DNA of 64,000 nucleotides from Telmatactis stephensoni. Its lineage: Eukaryota; Cnidaria; Anthozoa; Actiniaria; Isophelliidae. Location of the stretch: assembly GCA_029948255.1 (NCBI GenBank), contig JALIZF010001595.1, positions 248,001-312,000 on the forward strand. Direction: 5' to 3'. The position numbers were made by a program, and so were the translations under genes. The notes under the pieces were generated by a model. The model had not been told where the DNA came from. It saw only the letters and a program-made list of their open reading frames with translations, and ran no database searches. This document shows positions 21,617 to 32,899 of this stretch, piece after piece (position 1 is the first letter of the stretch; each line of letters starts with the position of its first letter).

Positions 21617-23129
21617 AAGTTTGTTCATAAAATAATAGCATATCAAGAAAATGACCAGTTATCAATAAAAACTATAATAAACAAATAAAAAATATCCCTT
21701 TGACATAAAGGGTTGTAAAATATGAAGCTATATGATACAATTGATCTCATCTCAGTCTTCCTAAACGTAAGAAGCAACGGCGGACGAACAAATTAAGCAG
21801 TTCGTTCACAGACCGAAAGGAATCTGGACTGTGAAGTTTGACTTACTAGAGAGGGTTGTAACATATATAACTGTTAAGGAAATGTCATCTGTCGAAACAA
21901 GCAAAGCAATTTCTCTAAAGGTACTTACCGACCGTTCGCTCTCTAGCCTCAAAAAGACTACTGGCTTTCTTTAGTTCATTCAGTCTTTAAATCCTTTGGC
22001 TAAAACGTGTGCTTGCGTATATATGTATACCACATAACTACTGTCACCTGGTTGTAGTTAATTAGGAAAGTTTTTATTCTAGAATGAAAGTAGCACTTAA
22101 CACCTAACAACAAAAACAACAACAATAACATGTGTTAGTTTCCCAGTAGTAAAATGTTTATTGCTAAAATGGGAGCACGAATAGTAAACAAAAACTGTCC
22201 AGTCTTTTTCCGATTCCTTGCCGCAACTTTATGTCTTGAAATCGGCGATCCATATCTCTATTTCCTGAGCTCACCTTGACAGTTCAATTGGAAGAGCATT
22301 GGTTATGTCTTCCATTAAGTTCGAGACCTATTTGAGTCAGAGATTTTCCTTCAGTCTCTCATACTTCCGTCCGTAAGTAAAACGCCTATTTGGACTCTCC
22401 CTAGTTTTCTTCGACACTGTGCTAAATATAGATAATAATCCGCGTAGCAGGCTTCCCTTTCCCCTCCCCTGCCCCCTCCCCCAGCGACGATAAAAATTTA
22501 AATCGAGTTTGGACTTGTATTGCAGCTTTTATTTTATTGTATTTATCAGGATTCCTCTTCATGTAAAACTAATGTTTGTGTGCATTGAAGTGCGAAATGG
22601 CTGTTCTGTTTTGTTCTTTTTCTTATATGAACACGTATTTGTTTCTTCAATTCACGCCTGTTATGCAAAGTATGTTTTCCAAGAACAATTCAACTCTTAA
22701 ACAAGGTGATATTTAAACAATCTCAAAAATCAATTTTGGTATGATTGCAGCACTTCAATAATTTTTAAAAAACTCTTCATGCTCACGGTCCTCGCAGATC
22801 CTGTTTGCATTAAGGTAAAGTAGCCCTAATGACTTTATGTTCCCCCTGGCAACTAGAAAACAAACGTTATCCCTAATGTTATAAGGATCACTCTTCTACG
22901 TCCATGCTAGCGGGTCTGTAGTCTCCAGCTGTTTTTTGGATTGTGTTGCATTTCAAGAGCATCTGCGTGGGAGGCGAAAAAGGAAAAAGGTGTGGGAGAG
23001 GAGCTCATACTCCGAGTTATTGTCTTTCTTTCTTTACGATCCAAAGTATTGGCTACAGAACGTTTTAGTAACGTGTGGCCTTTTGAGCCTTTTCAAACCT
23101 TTTGAGCGATTGGTTTGGCTTCCATAGAT
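21617..23129. other. Non-coding stretch with a tRNA-like fragment
   Basis: Apart from the tRNA-like piece at 22272-22345 and a C-rich patch at about 22457-22482, nothing is recognised. Confidence 0.4.
22272..22345 (+). ncRNA. Degenerate tRNA-like sequence (SINE head or tRNA pseudogene)
   Basis: AGTTCAATTGGAAGAGCA resembles a tRNA A-box/D-arm, and AGTTCGAGACC about 40 bp later resembles a B-box. The anticodon and T-stems pair poorly, so it is not a working tRNA. Confidence 0.3.
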
Positions 23130-23185
23130 TGGACGGTACATTATTTGATTGGACAGTGTATTAATTGATTAGTGGACGGTGCATT
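23130..23185 (+). repeat. Short imperfect tandem repeat
   Basis: Three diverged copies of GATTGGACGGTACATTATTT-like sequence lie head to tail. Confidence 0.5.
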
Positions 23186-23261
23186 ATTTGAATGTGAGTT
23201 TTGTAGATGGCAATATGAACTCACTGAACTAATCCCGGAACTAGTCAAAAACAGTGCATGT

Positions 23262-23386
23262 TTAACAAATAGAACAGCTTTTTTCGTGCTCCGTTCAGTA
23301 ATACAGCACGCAGGAAGTGACGAGAGCACGAAAGAAGTGTAACACTTCTTGAGTGCTGTCGGCACTTCCTGCGTGCTGTATTACTA
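23262..23386. repeat. Partial copy of the inner palindromic module
   Basis: This segment runs from ACAAATAGAACAGCTTTTTT to GTGCTGTATTACT and matches both arms of 23567-23786. It is fused directly to the left end of the fold-back element at 23387, which suggests a rearrangement or a second insertion at the same junction. Confidence 0.65.
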
Positions 23387-23971
23387 ATTATTATATATCC
23401 TTGTCGATACGCGCGCTCTGATTGGCTAAAAGCTGTGCTTTATCAGAGAACGGAGTACAGCTCTGATGTCAGCAGCGCGAGCTCGACCGCGCGCGCACCT
23501 TTTGAATTTTTGTAAGGGGAAAATCGAACTTTTTCCCTTGAATATTTACTTCAAAATATATAATAAAACAAATAGAACATCTTTTTCCGTGCTCCGTTCA
23601 GTAATACAGCACTTAGGAAGTGCCGAAAGCACTCAAGAAGTGTGGAGAGCACTTGCCTACGGCTCATGCTATCCTTACACTTCTTTCGTGCTTTCGTCAC
23701 TTCCTGCGTGCTGTATTACTGAACGGAGCACGGAAAAAGCTGTTCTATTTGTTAAACGGAGCACAGAAAAAGCTGTTCTATTTGTCTTAATTATTATATA
23801 TTTTGAAGTAATTATTCAAGGGAAAAAGCTCGATTTTCTCCGTACAAAAATTCAAAAGGTGCGTGTGCGGTCGAGCTCGTGCTGCTGACATCAGAACTGT
23901 GCTCCATTCTCTGATAAAGCACAGCTTTCAGCCAATCAGAGCGCGCGTATCGACAAGGATATATAATAAAT
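23387..23971. mobile_element. Fold-back element with a nested palindromic module
   Basis: The outer arms (23387-23566 and 23788-23971) are inverted copies, both containing ATATATCCTTGTCGATACGC and GCTCTGATTGGCT. The centre (23567-23786) is a second palindrome built on GTGCTCCGTTCAGTAATACA. One arm end of this inner module is duplicated at 23754-23786. Apparent reading frames here, including the 140-residue one, are read-throughs of the arms. Confidence 0.75.
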
Positions 23972-25409
23972 GTATGTGCGATTTACGTCAAACAATAAGT
24001 TTATCAACAGCGGTCGTTTCACTTTTTCGAGACTTCTTCGCTTCTAATTCCAGTCGCTTCTCTTCTTAAATTATATTGTTTAGCTTAAGTAAACTGTATC
24101 TCTGAAGTTATATTATTTTGCGTTTATTTTTTTTTGCTTGAACGAGATAATCATCGTCATATTAGAATTTTGAGATTGGTGTGGCTAAAGTTAGCGAATA
24201 ATCGCCGAAATGCAAAAATATACCACCATAGAAAATCGTTTTGCGCATTGAATATTAAAACTTACTCATTACTCGTAGCGTTTTACTTTAATTGCCTTTC
24301 TGTCAAAATTATTTTGTTGATAATAAGTCAATAGAGTAGTATATCATTTTTTCAATGACTTTTAGTATTATTTTTATAAACACATAACAGCATTCAAGCA
24401 ATAGCGTTGTCCAGCGGTTCTAAAAATAGCTCGCGTAATAGATGCATGGCTCGGACAAACATTATTAATCTATAATCGTACTGAATAGAACACGTAGAAT
24501 CCTATATTTTATTATGAAACGTTGCTTACGTTTAGAAAATGGGCATTAAAATCCCAAGTACCGAAATCTGGCTCAAGGGGATGAAAAATTCGGTTTGTTT
24601 GTCCGAGTTGTGACGTCACGGTTGGGCTTGGCTATTGATATGCTGCTTTTAAAAATTCCGTTATGTGAGTTTTTAACACATTTGATAAAAATTTCATATA
24701 ATAATACTGGATAACAAATTATCGTATGACGGCATCAATGCAAGCTAATGTTAAAACAATAGATAGCTTTTACCGAAATAAACTGAACACTGTATACAAA
24801 AAACTTTGCCTTTCTCTAAGCTATTTCACTGAAGCCACACCTTCCTGCAAAAACTGCTGTTGAAGGAGAAAGCTTATCTTTTACTACTAAACCCGTGTAA
24901 CTGGGATCCAAAATATGCACGAAAACCCGGACAAATCCTAGTTAACGACAACGGTAGTGATCGCGGCAGTTCCGAGAAATTTCGATTCACGATGGTCGGT
25001 TGCTAGGGTATTTCCTCCCGCAAGGTTCTTAAATTCAATTTTTGGCTCACAGAGGAGTAATTTATTTTCCAAATGAAGCAAAATATTAGAGCATGTTAAT
25101 TAGAAAAAAATCCTTATTTTTTTACAATTGTAAAGGTATTTTGGAAGTTTTTTTTTTAAATTATGGCGTCATAAAAAGTAACAACATCAAAAACTTGTTA
25201 AGCAATGTTCAAAACTTTACAGACATTTTTGCTACTCAGAAAGAACGTTTATAGTGAAAACCCCATCTCAATCAGATTAAAGGGTGCGAGGTTATAACTA
25301 ATGAAAGAAATTCAAATTTCCCGCCAAATGACCATATATGGTCAAAATTAAGGGTATTTAAACGCCAATACAATAAATGTATTGGCACAGCGACAAAGAC
25401 AAAGTTGCA
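23972..25409. other. Non-coding stretch
   Basis: No gene or bounded repeat recognised. Confidence 0.4.
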
Positions 25410-25557
25410 TAAAATCAAAATTGTAGTTTTTTCAATTTGGGATGTGTGGTGTTATGACGCGTTTTCGTCACAAAAACGTCATAATGACGTATCTCATGGC
25501 GAAAACGCGTCATAACACCACACATTCCAAATTGAAAAAACTACAATTTTGATTTTA
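25410..25557. mobile_element. Near-perfect hairpin element
   Basis: Two ~58-bp arms starting TAAAATCAAAATTG are inverted copies with one mismatch, around a 32-bp loop that itself contains ACGTCATAATGACGT. GCA flanks both sides. The low divergence implies a young insertion or gene conversion between arms. Confidence 0.8.
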
Positions 25558-25670
25558 GCACTAACCTGCTAGAAAAACTAAAGGGAAAGCTTCATTTGTG
25601 AAAAGAAATTTGGCGGTATGACAACGAGTAAACACGGCCAACAGCTTTCCATTGATTTAAGGACACAAGA
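25558..25670. other. Short spacer between two inverted-repeat elements
   Basis: No feature recognised. Confidence 0.4.
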
Positions 25671-26118
25671 CAGGGTGGTGAAGAGGGGGTACCCATCACG
25701 AATCACGAACCATTTTTTCGCAGTTCACGGATCACGGAATAATGATAAGCTATTTCACAAATCATAGAAGATTTTTACTTTTCATTCAAAAATAAATACT
25801 GGTTTTTCATTCCTAAGATTTTTTGCACGAATTTTGTCCTTATAAACGGACCGAAAGTACGTACAATCGAAGGATCACACTGTTTTTCGTTATCTCTCTT
25901 CTGCGCGTCGCATATTTCACGAATCAGCATTTTTATAATCACGAATCTCGGCAATGAAAAACTGCAAATCCCTGTCACGGACAAAGATGATTTCACGGCT
26001 AGAATTTTTAAATTTTTGACCACCTGCACGGATCACGGCTAGAATTTTTAGCTTTTCACGAATCACAAGCCTAATTTAGGCTGAATCACGGGTCACGAAA
26101 TACCTCTTCACCACCCTG
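25671..26118. mobile_element. Terminal-inverted-repeat element filled with TCACGAAT-type repeats
   Basis: Ends are CAGGGTGGTGAAGAG and CTCTTCACCACCCTG. The interior is made largely of diverged copies of (A)TCACGAATCACG and a tandem block TCACGGCTAGAATTTTTA (about 25992 and 26033). The 84-residue minus-strand frame covering 25775-26029 is a by-product of these repeats. CAGGG ends suggest a hAT-like class, but no clear 8-bp duplication was found. Confidence 0.7.
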
Positions 26119-28142
26119 ATAAGCACATAATTCTCCTTAAATTCAGCTAAAACCTGGATTAATTTGTAGTTCGAATGTAGAAAGTTAAAAATCGTTGATT
26201 TTTCTTCTTTGTTCTGCCAATTTTCATCACCTATTTGTGGTTCCGTAGTCTGTACTCCACGCTACGTGAAATCGTCCGACTTCTCACCGTAGTGAGCTCG
26301 CGACGGTAGGTGAGATAATGATATAGATATGCGTCTCGTTCCAGTCCTAAAGTGCCTCTCGTCCGTAGTACGTAGTCCGTAGTCGACCTTCGAATTTCGC
26401 GCCTGGCGTTACGCGTTTGGCTCTTTATTAATAATTTTTCCCTTTTATGGCAAACGTAAAATGACCCACCCTAGCGTTGAATCAGCAACGCCAGACGCAA
26501 AAAAGCAGGTCACGTGACTCTCTCTCTGCTTTTTGCCGTTTCCTGTGAACGTGATGCTTAATCTCTCGAATATAAAATGTCCGTCACTTTACAAGAATTA
26601 CGTGAGATGGTTGTGTTAAGGAAAACGTGCAACACTGAAAATGGTGTTAAATCCACATGCACCTGTTTGCACATGATTGTACGTGCTTTTAAAAGTGAAA
26701 CACGGAAACTAAGAATCCACGTGCACATGTATAAGTGAGCACATGATAACACCACTTGATTACGACCAGTCTCAACGAGCAAATTCGTTGGACAATTTTC
26801 AATAGTATTTAGTTTTTATGTGTTAACGATCGAACCAATTTCATTTAACACGTTTCCATCTTTGTAAATCCTTGATGGAACTAACCATTCAGCGTGAAGT
26901 GAACTTGCACAACTTGCTAGCATTACCTCGAGGGGAGAAAGTTGCTGCCCTGGCCGGTGGTACGGGTTCTGGCTAGTGCAAATGTTGTAATTTCAACTAC
27001 AGTTTTATCAAAGAAATTTAGACGATATAACTTTCAGCCTATTCTAATATTTTTAAACAAAAATTCGTTCTATCTGAGTTGTTTTACATTTTTAAAATCG
27101 TTATTTTATCTCTCTTACGTACTTCCTTCCTACAAACAACAAATCAAAATTTGACAAGAGTTTTGATGCGAGTTTTGCTAAGAGTAGTAATTCAACTACA
27201 GAACCGACAATTTTAATTTTCTCGATAAAATTCGTCAATTTAGTCAGTTATGACTCTCTAACGTCTTACCAGGCTAGCGGGTTTGCAATTTATTGGTGTT
27301 GTAGTGAAAACGTAATACATTTTCATTTTTTTATAAACTGTGTAGTTTGTTGTAACAAATCATTGTTATCTATAAGGCTTCAACACAATGCTGATCGCTA
27401 AATTACTAACGTTAACTTTAACTTTTGATAGTAAGTTTTTTTAATGTAAGTTTTATAGTACACCATAGATTCATACCGTCTTTCATCTATATGGTTATAT
27501 TTCCCTCAAGAATGCGACTGCCTGATTCAAAACAGTCTTTAGAGTGTACACATAGGAGAAGAACTGGCATTTCATTTATGGAGATCGATAAATCGCATTT
27601 TTGTCCAATCTGGTTCAATTTCAAATTATTCCTGTCTTGACTGGTAATTGATATTCTTTTTGAAGTCTAAAACTTAATTCCGGTAGATAAATCTCAGAAC
27701 TGATAACAAACTTTCAATGAACTTTCTCCGTTGCAAAACAGCTCCCTAATTCGACTGCGTCAAGAGAGCATAAATAAGAGAGGGAAACTTGTTAATGGGG
27801 CGCGCGCCGTGATGATTCCCATCTGCTATTTTTAGTAACCGGATGCAGTTTAATTTTCGTCTTACCCTACTCCCGTGCGTCGAAAGATATAACGAGTACA
27901 ATTTCGCGATTCGAGCTTCATAAAATCAGACAATCGATACCAAATTTATTCTAGATTCCACGAAAAAGCCATCTGATGTCCAATTAATAATTTACATCAA
28001 AAAATTATAAAAACAAACGAGTTTTTCTCATCTAAACGAGTGAAAATGTTTGAATAAACCTAAGCGCGCATTTATAAACATTTATATAAAACAACGAAAT
28101 TTGATTTTTCCGTGCAGCTTACTCTAACACTTTTTGTGTTCA
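26119..28142. other. Non-coding stretch
   Basis: No gene is supportable. Locally GC-richer around 26230-26420 with repeated CCGTAGT/CGTAGT words, unassigned. Confidence 0.4.
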
Positions 28143-28150
28143 TTACAGGT

Positions 28151-28573
28151 CGGGGGGGGGGGGGAGGTACTCCCATATATTTACTATACGGGATGATCCG
28201 CTGAACAGGGTATGGTTTTTCGAGTTCCCTGTCATAAACAGGGTATCCTTTTTGCAATTTTTTGAGCTTCTTGTCATTTTCAGGGTAGCAACTTTCTCAT
28301 AAACCTTAGTCGTTAGCTAGCCACAACGGCAACGATCCGTGTAGAAGCCTTATTTATCGTTGTTCAATCACGATCGCGACAAACTCATTATGAAACTCAT
28401 CTACATTACATACAAATAAGTACATTACATTCTGCATTATTATGCTTTGTCATAAACAGGGTATGGTATTTTGAGTTTTTCTGTCATAAAGAGGGTAACC
28501 GTTTTAGGATCCCAGCGGAACATCCCCACCCAAATCCTGGTCAAGTACAACCCCCCCCCCCCCCCGGCCCGGG
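28151..28573. mobile_element. hAT-like non-autonomous element with an 8-bp target duplication
   Basis: The 8-bp TTACAGGT flanks it exactly (28143-28150 and 28574-28581). The left end is C followed by a 13-base G-run and AGGTACTCCC; the right end is AAGTACAA, a C-run and GGCCCGGG. The interior has repeated CTGTCATAAACAGGGTAT-like blocks at about 28228 and 28449. An 8-bp duplication with G/C-run ends suits the hAT superfamily. The proline-rich minus-strand frame over the left end is an artefact of the G-run. Confidence 0.75.
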
Positions 28574-28619
28574 TTACAGGTTTTCCATCATGGCTGATGT
28601 ACGATTATTTGACATTTAT

Positions 28620-28622
28620 TGC

Positions 28623-28656
<34 letters not shown>

Positions 28657-28690
28657 GCTGTTGTTGTTGTGTTTTTGTTGTTGTTGTATT
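28620..28690 (+). repeat. (GTT)n microsatellite
   Basis: About 20 GTT units with two interruptions. Confidence 0.95.
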
Positions 28691-28848
28691 TAGTGTATGC
28701 TAAGGTCGTTTGTGTTTGATATTACACATCGTAACCATTGATTTGAAATTCGTGATAGTAAAATTAAAACGTTGTTCAGCTGTCTTTAAGGTAGCACCTC
28801 CGCTGTTTGATTGCAAAATGCGTCGCGCCCAAAAACCTATTTTCAAAC

Positions 28849-28852
<4 letters not shown>

Positions 28853-28898
<46 letters not shown>

Positions 28899-28920
28899 AA
28901 AGAAAGAAAGAAAGAAAAAT
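28853..28920 (+). repeat. (GA)n then (GAAA)n microsatellite
   Basis: About 20 GA units pass into GAAA units directly before the composite fold-back element, hiding its true left end. Confidence 0.95.
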
Positions 28921-28975
28921 AAAAAGAAATTCATAACAAATCAAGGGATAGTTTCAAGTTTCTTTTGACGCTTAA

Positions 28976-30211
28976 GGTGGCTCGATATCGAATTTTTCAG
29001 TAGAGCTACCAGTGGTCTTTGAGTGAAAACTATTTGTTCATGAGCAGTCTGATAGTACATTAAATATTACACCTTTATTCGACAAAGATCAAAGTTTATG
29101 ATGACGTATGTTATATGGAGGTCGGCGCTATTATGGCGACGCCTTAAAAGAATTCCCCTTTTTACATATTCTTGATTTTAATGAGTTCTAGGCTTACTCT
29201 TGAAAAATGCTCTTGCGATCTTGATCTCTTCCGAAATATGGTAATTGCTAGAACGAAATTTTCATAAGAATGCCAAAAAGGAAAGAAACGTTTTCTCACA
29301 CAACCGCAGATGGAAACTCGTCAAAAGCAGAATCATGGGGAGACAAAGTAAAAATAGAATGATGTGCTGACGTGCTGCAAAGAAATGTACAGTTAAAAAG
29401 ATTTCTTTCTAGCGATAACCATATCTCGGAAGAGTGATCGGAAGGTATTGAAACTAATTAATATTTGCATCAGGTGCTAGAATGTATGAAAACATGACAA
29501 ACTAAAACAAAAGAGCTGCATCAATGAGTTGTCGACCACTGTATCCGGCTGAAAAATGTACTGATTTGAGGCTAATATTTTTACAGGCATAAAATGATTC
29601 AATGAATTTGAAAACGCTATATCATATCAACTATTACCTAAACTAAACCATACTAATCTTTAAACAATATTTATCGAAGGGATCTTTAAATATTGCAGTT
29701 TATGTAACAATAGAGCGAAATTTGGGCAACAGAAGCAAAGTCAGCAAAGCAAAGTCTCTTTCAGCAGCCAAATTTGATATCTTTACAACAATTTGAGATG
29801 AAAATTAACTCAGATATGCTAATTTCTTTTTAATTGTAGGAGATTCAAAAAGTTGTTTTGTCTACTCTTCATTTCTGCAGTTAAAATCTCTCATCCATGA
29901 TATCTCGAAAACGCTCTTTCAGAATTTGATTTAATTCGCTAGAGCTAAAGGCAATAATGTTACTATAAGATCACAAGAGCATTTTTCAAAAATAAGCCTA
30001 GGATTCATTAAAATCGAAAATGTGTAAAAAGGGGAATTCTTTTAAGGCGTCGCCATAATGGCGCCCATCTCCATATAACATACGTCATCATAAACTTTGA
30101 TCTTTGTCTGATAAGGGTGCAATACTTAATTTACTATCAGACTGCTCATGAACAAATAGTTTTCACTCTAAGACGACTGATAGGTCTACTGAATAACTCG
30201 GTTGAGCCGCC
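28976..30211. mobile_element. TTAA element 'B', copy 1 (1,236 bp)
   Basis: It is flanked by TTAA (28972-28975 and 30212-30215) and has terminal inverted repeats of ~240 bp starting GGTGGCTCGAT and ending GTTGAGCCGCC. A second internal inverted repeat lies at about 29220-29260 and 29397-29440 (CTCTTCCGA.ATATGG). It contains no long frame. A second copy begins at 63329 in the opposite orientation. TTAA duplication indicates a piggyBac-type mechanism (inference). Confidence 0.85.
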
Positions 30212-30459
30212 TTAAATCATTATGATCGGAGCTACCAATATTTTATAGTGATTGGTTCATAGAACCCAGATCAAGTTCTCCGCTGTTACTATGTTGAAAT
30301 GGTTTCTATGGAAGCGTTTTCGAATGAAACGAGCTTGAACTTTTACGCACCAAAAAAGTAAATAATTACAAATATTTAGTTCACTTGGCCAAAAATCTTA
30401 CTTAAAGAAAGTTCTCAGAAACAGCTTTTTTTAGCTCATTTTGTCGACATACTCTTTAA

Positions 30460-31299
30460 GGTAGTTCTGGACCCTTGCTCCAGCCATCTCCTGCGCGCAT
30501 TCGAGCGTGCGTACTTTTATTAAAGAACATTTGCTTGTCCGTGGGAAGCTAGTCTGGGCACTAGCGAGTCAGCGATTGAAAAGCGAAGAAATTCTACATT
30601 TAGCGAAGAAAAATAACATTTTATCGAGCAAATTCTGCAATTTTTTTATCAACAAATATTATACACTATGTGAAGTAGGAGCAAAAGCTCGATTTTTAAA
30701 ATTTAGCGATTAATATTATCGGTCGAAAAAGCCGGCAAAAATGCTAAAAAGGCTGATTTTTGGTGTTCGTTTTCGAAGAGTTTTATCCTTTGTTCTTCTC
30801 TAACTCTTTAAATAATACGGTGACCCCCTGATTTTATGAATGATTTAAACTCATAATTTTGTAAACTTTCATATATGAAAAAAAGTACACTTCTATCGTT
30901 AGGATTTTGAGTAAATGTATTTTTTTCTGTCTGATCCTTCAAAAACGTGTATTCTGGAAGGCTATTTTTCGCGCATTATTGTAGATCTTTCGCTTCTTCG
31001 CACATTGGTCGGCAGCAACTTAGTTCCAAGTGTTTTTCTGCATCATATGGTATCATTTTGTTTGCTTTTAAATATTTTTCGTTGTTCCAAAATTTCTATA
31101 TTTTGACCAGATGTCGCAAGGACATTTTTATGAAGAGTGTCCAAAACACCCTACTTCCCCCCCCCCCCCCCATATCTCGAGAGTGACCTCGGTGAACCGC
31201 ACTTTTTATTTCACGCTTTGTTTTCACCTATGTATCTTTTTCTTTGGAGGAATTCTGAAGACAAGTTTATCGTAAAACCTATATCAGTCCCGAACTACC
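30460..31299. mobile_element. TTAA element 'D' (840 bp)
   Basis: It is flanked by TTAA (30456-30459 and 31300-31303), with short inverted ends GGTAGTTC.GGAC / GTCC.GAACTACC. It is unrelated to element B apart from TTAA-GG ends. A C-run lies at about 31155-31169. Short frames at 30507-30713 and 30915-31186 have no recognisable domain; one codes prolines through the C-run. Confidence 0.8.
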
Positions 31300-32050
31300 T
31301 TAATTGTTCGTTTGGAGAAATGGAACAAAATTGCGTAAAGCAATTTTGAGAAAAACGAGTTTAGGTCAAGTTGATAGAGCTGCGCCTTTTCATCGTTTGT
31401 TTATCATTTCACTCATCTTTATAAAAAGCTAGAAAACTTGATATTCCCTCGATGAGTTTTTTTTTCTTACTTCAGTATCAGCGTTTTCACCTAGTTATTT
31501 CTTCAATCCTACACATGATGAAAACGCTTGTACTGAAGTAAGAAAAAAAATTCATTGAGGGCATGTCTAGTTTTGTAGCTTTTTATAAAGATAAGTAAAA
31601 TGATAAACAAACGATGAAAAGGCGCAGCTCTATCAACTTGACCTAAACTCGTTTTTCTCAAATTTGCGCAAAGCAATTTTGTTCTATTTTTCCAAACGAA
31701 CAATTAAAGAGTATGCCGACAAATGAGCTAAAAAAAGCTGTTTCTGAGAACTTTCTTTAAGTAAGGTTTTTGGCCAAGTGAACTAAATACTTGGAATTAT
31801 TTCCTTTGTTGGTGCGTAAAAGTTCAAGCTTGTTTCATTCAAAAACGCTTCCATAGAAATCTTTTCAACATAGTAACAGCGGAGAACTTGATCTGGATTC
31901 TATGAACCAATAAACGCGGTTTTGTACAAAACTCTATTTTGTCTAGAAATTTTATGTTTGTGAAACTAGCAGTGCGGTCACTATAAAATATTGGTAGCTC
32001 CGATCATAATGATTTAAGCGTCAAAAGAAACGTGAAACTATCCCTAGACT

Positions 32051-32239
32051 TGCTTGCGCAACGGCTTGGTAACGATGAACAAAGATGGCTGAAATCAGTT
32101 ATTTTTTTCTGCAAGAAATCACTCGGTTTTCATGTAATTTACTACGTTTCCGTGTAAATTACTAAGTAATTTACTCCACACAAAAGCAAATAAACTGAGG
32201 CGAAAGCGGAGCTCTCATACACACAGAATATCAACAAAG
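32051..32239. other. Non-coding spacer
   Basis: No feature recognised between the composite element and the G-rich tract. Confidence 0.4.
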
Positions 32240-32289
32240 GTGTGTGTGTGGGGGTGGGGGGGGTGGGGGGGGTGGGGGGGTGGGGGGGG
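32240..32289 (+). repeat. G-rich tract with G-quadruplex potential
   Basis: GT repeats run into several G runs of 5-8 bases separated by single T, which fits an intramolecular G-quadruplex pattern on the plus strand. Confidence 0.85.
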
Positions 32290-32745
32290 CATTGCGTGCT
32301 GTCCACTTGGTGCTCGCTAGAGTAGATTTCGTATGATTGCGAAAACGGCTACACACGGTTACGGTATCTATTTCGAATGTTTTTATAAACATCACGGCAC
32401 TGACATGGACACGGACACGGACACGGCGCGGTACGTTTTACACTCATACGAAATCTGCTCTACTCGTACGCCTTTTGCGCGCGCTAAAATGTTTGAAAAG
32501 TACGAATACCTTTTTCAGAGGTTGCAGTTTGAATTTTACACATGATTAAAACAGAAAAAAGTTAGGATTAATCGTTCCTGATGTTTTAAAAGTATAAACA
32601 TAATAAACTTATAAGCAGTCATTCAATCTGGATTCAAAGTACTTTTTGGACTTGTCCAATACCATTGGTACGCATATTGCTACTATTTATCTTTCGTTCT
32701 TATTAAAACATAATGCAGTGACAACAAGAGATGGTATGTTAACAT

Positions 32746-32766
32746 TTTAATGATTTGACATTTAAT
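32746..32766 (-). terminator. Candidate polyadenylation signals for the 32900-33160 gene
   Basis: TTTAAT at 32746-32751 and 32761-32766 reads ATTAAA on the minus strand, the commonest variant signal, about 135-150 bp past the stop codon. No AATAAA is closer. Confidence 0.35.
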
Positions 32767-32899
32767 TCCAACACGGTACAGTGAATTGCTAAAATAGCGT
32801 TTGTGACAGAGCAGTTACTTGCTTAGGAACTCAGCAGGCTTACTACTACAGTGTTCAAATAAATGATGGAACTGAAGATCTTGGAAGGTCATCAATGGT

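Larger units (their letters stand above)
28932..32050. mobile_element. Composite fold-back element 'C' with two nested insertions
   Basis: The right arm (about 31518-32050) is the inverted copy of three separated left pieces: 28932-28975, 30216-30459 and 31304-31492. Joined, they give a ~0.5-kb arm. The gaps are filled by elements at 28976-30211 and 30460-31299, each flanked by TTAA. The right arm keeps the empty TTAA sites at 32014-32017 and 31704-31707. The right arm also has ~60 bp not in the left. The outer ends are not sharply defined. No transposase frame remains. Confidence 0.8.

Noticed and set aside
23466..23888. 140-residue plus-strand frame, one of the longest in the window
   Set aside because: It runs through both arms of a fold-back element and repeats its own sequence (SSLPACCITERSTEKAVLFV-type blocks), so it is a product of the inverted repeat.
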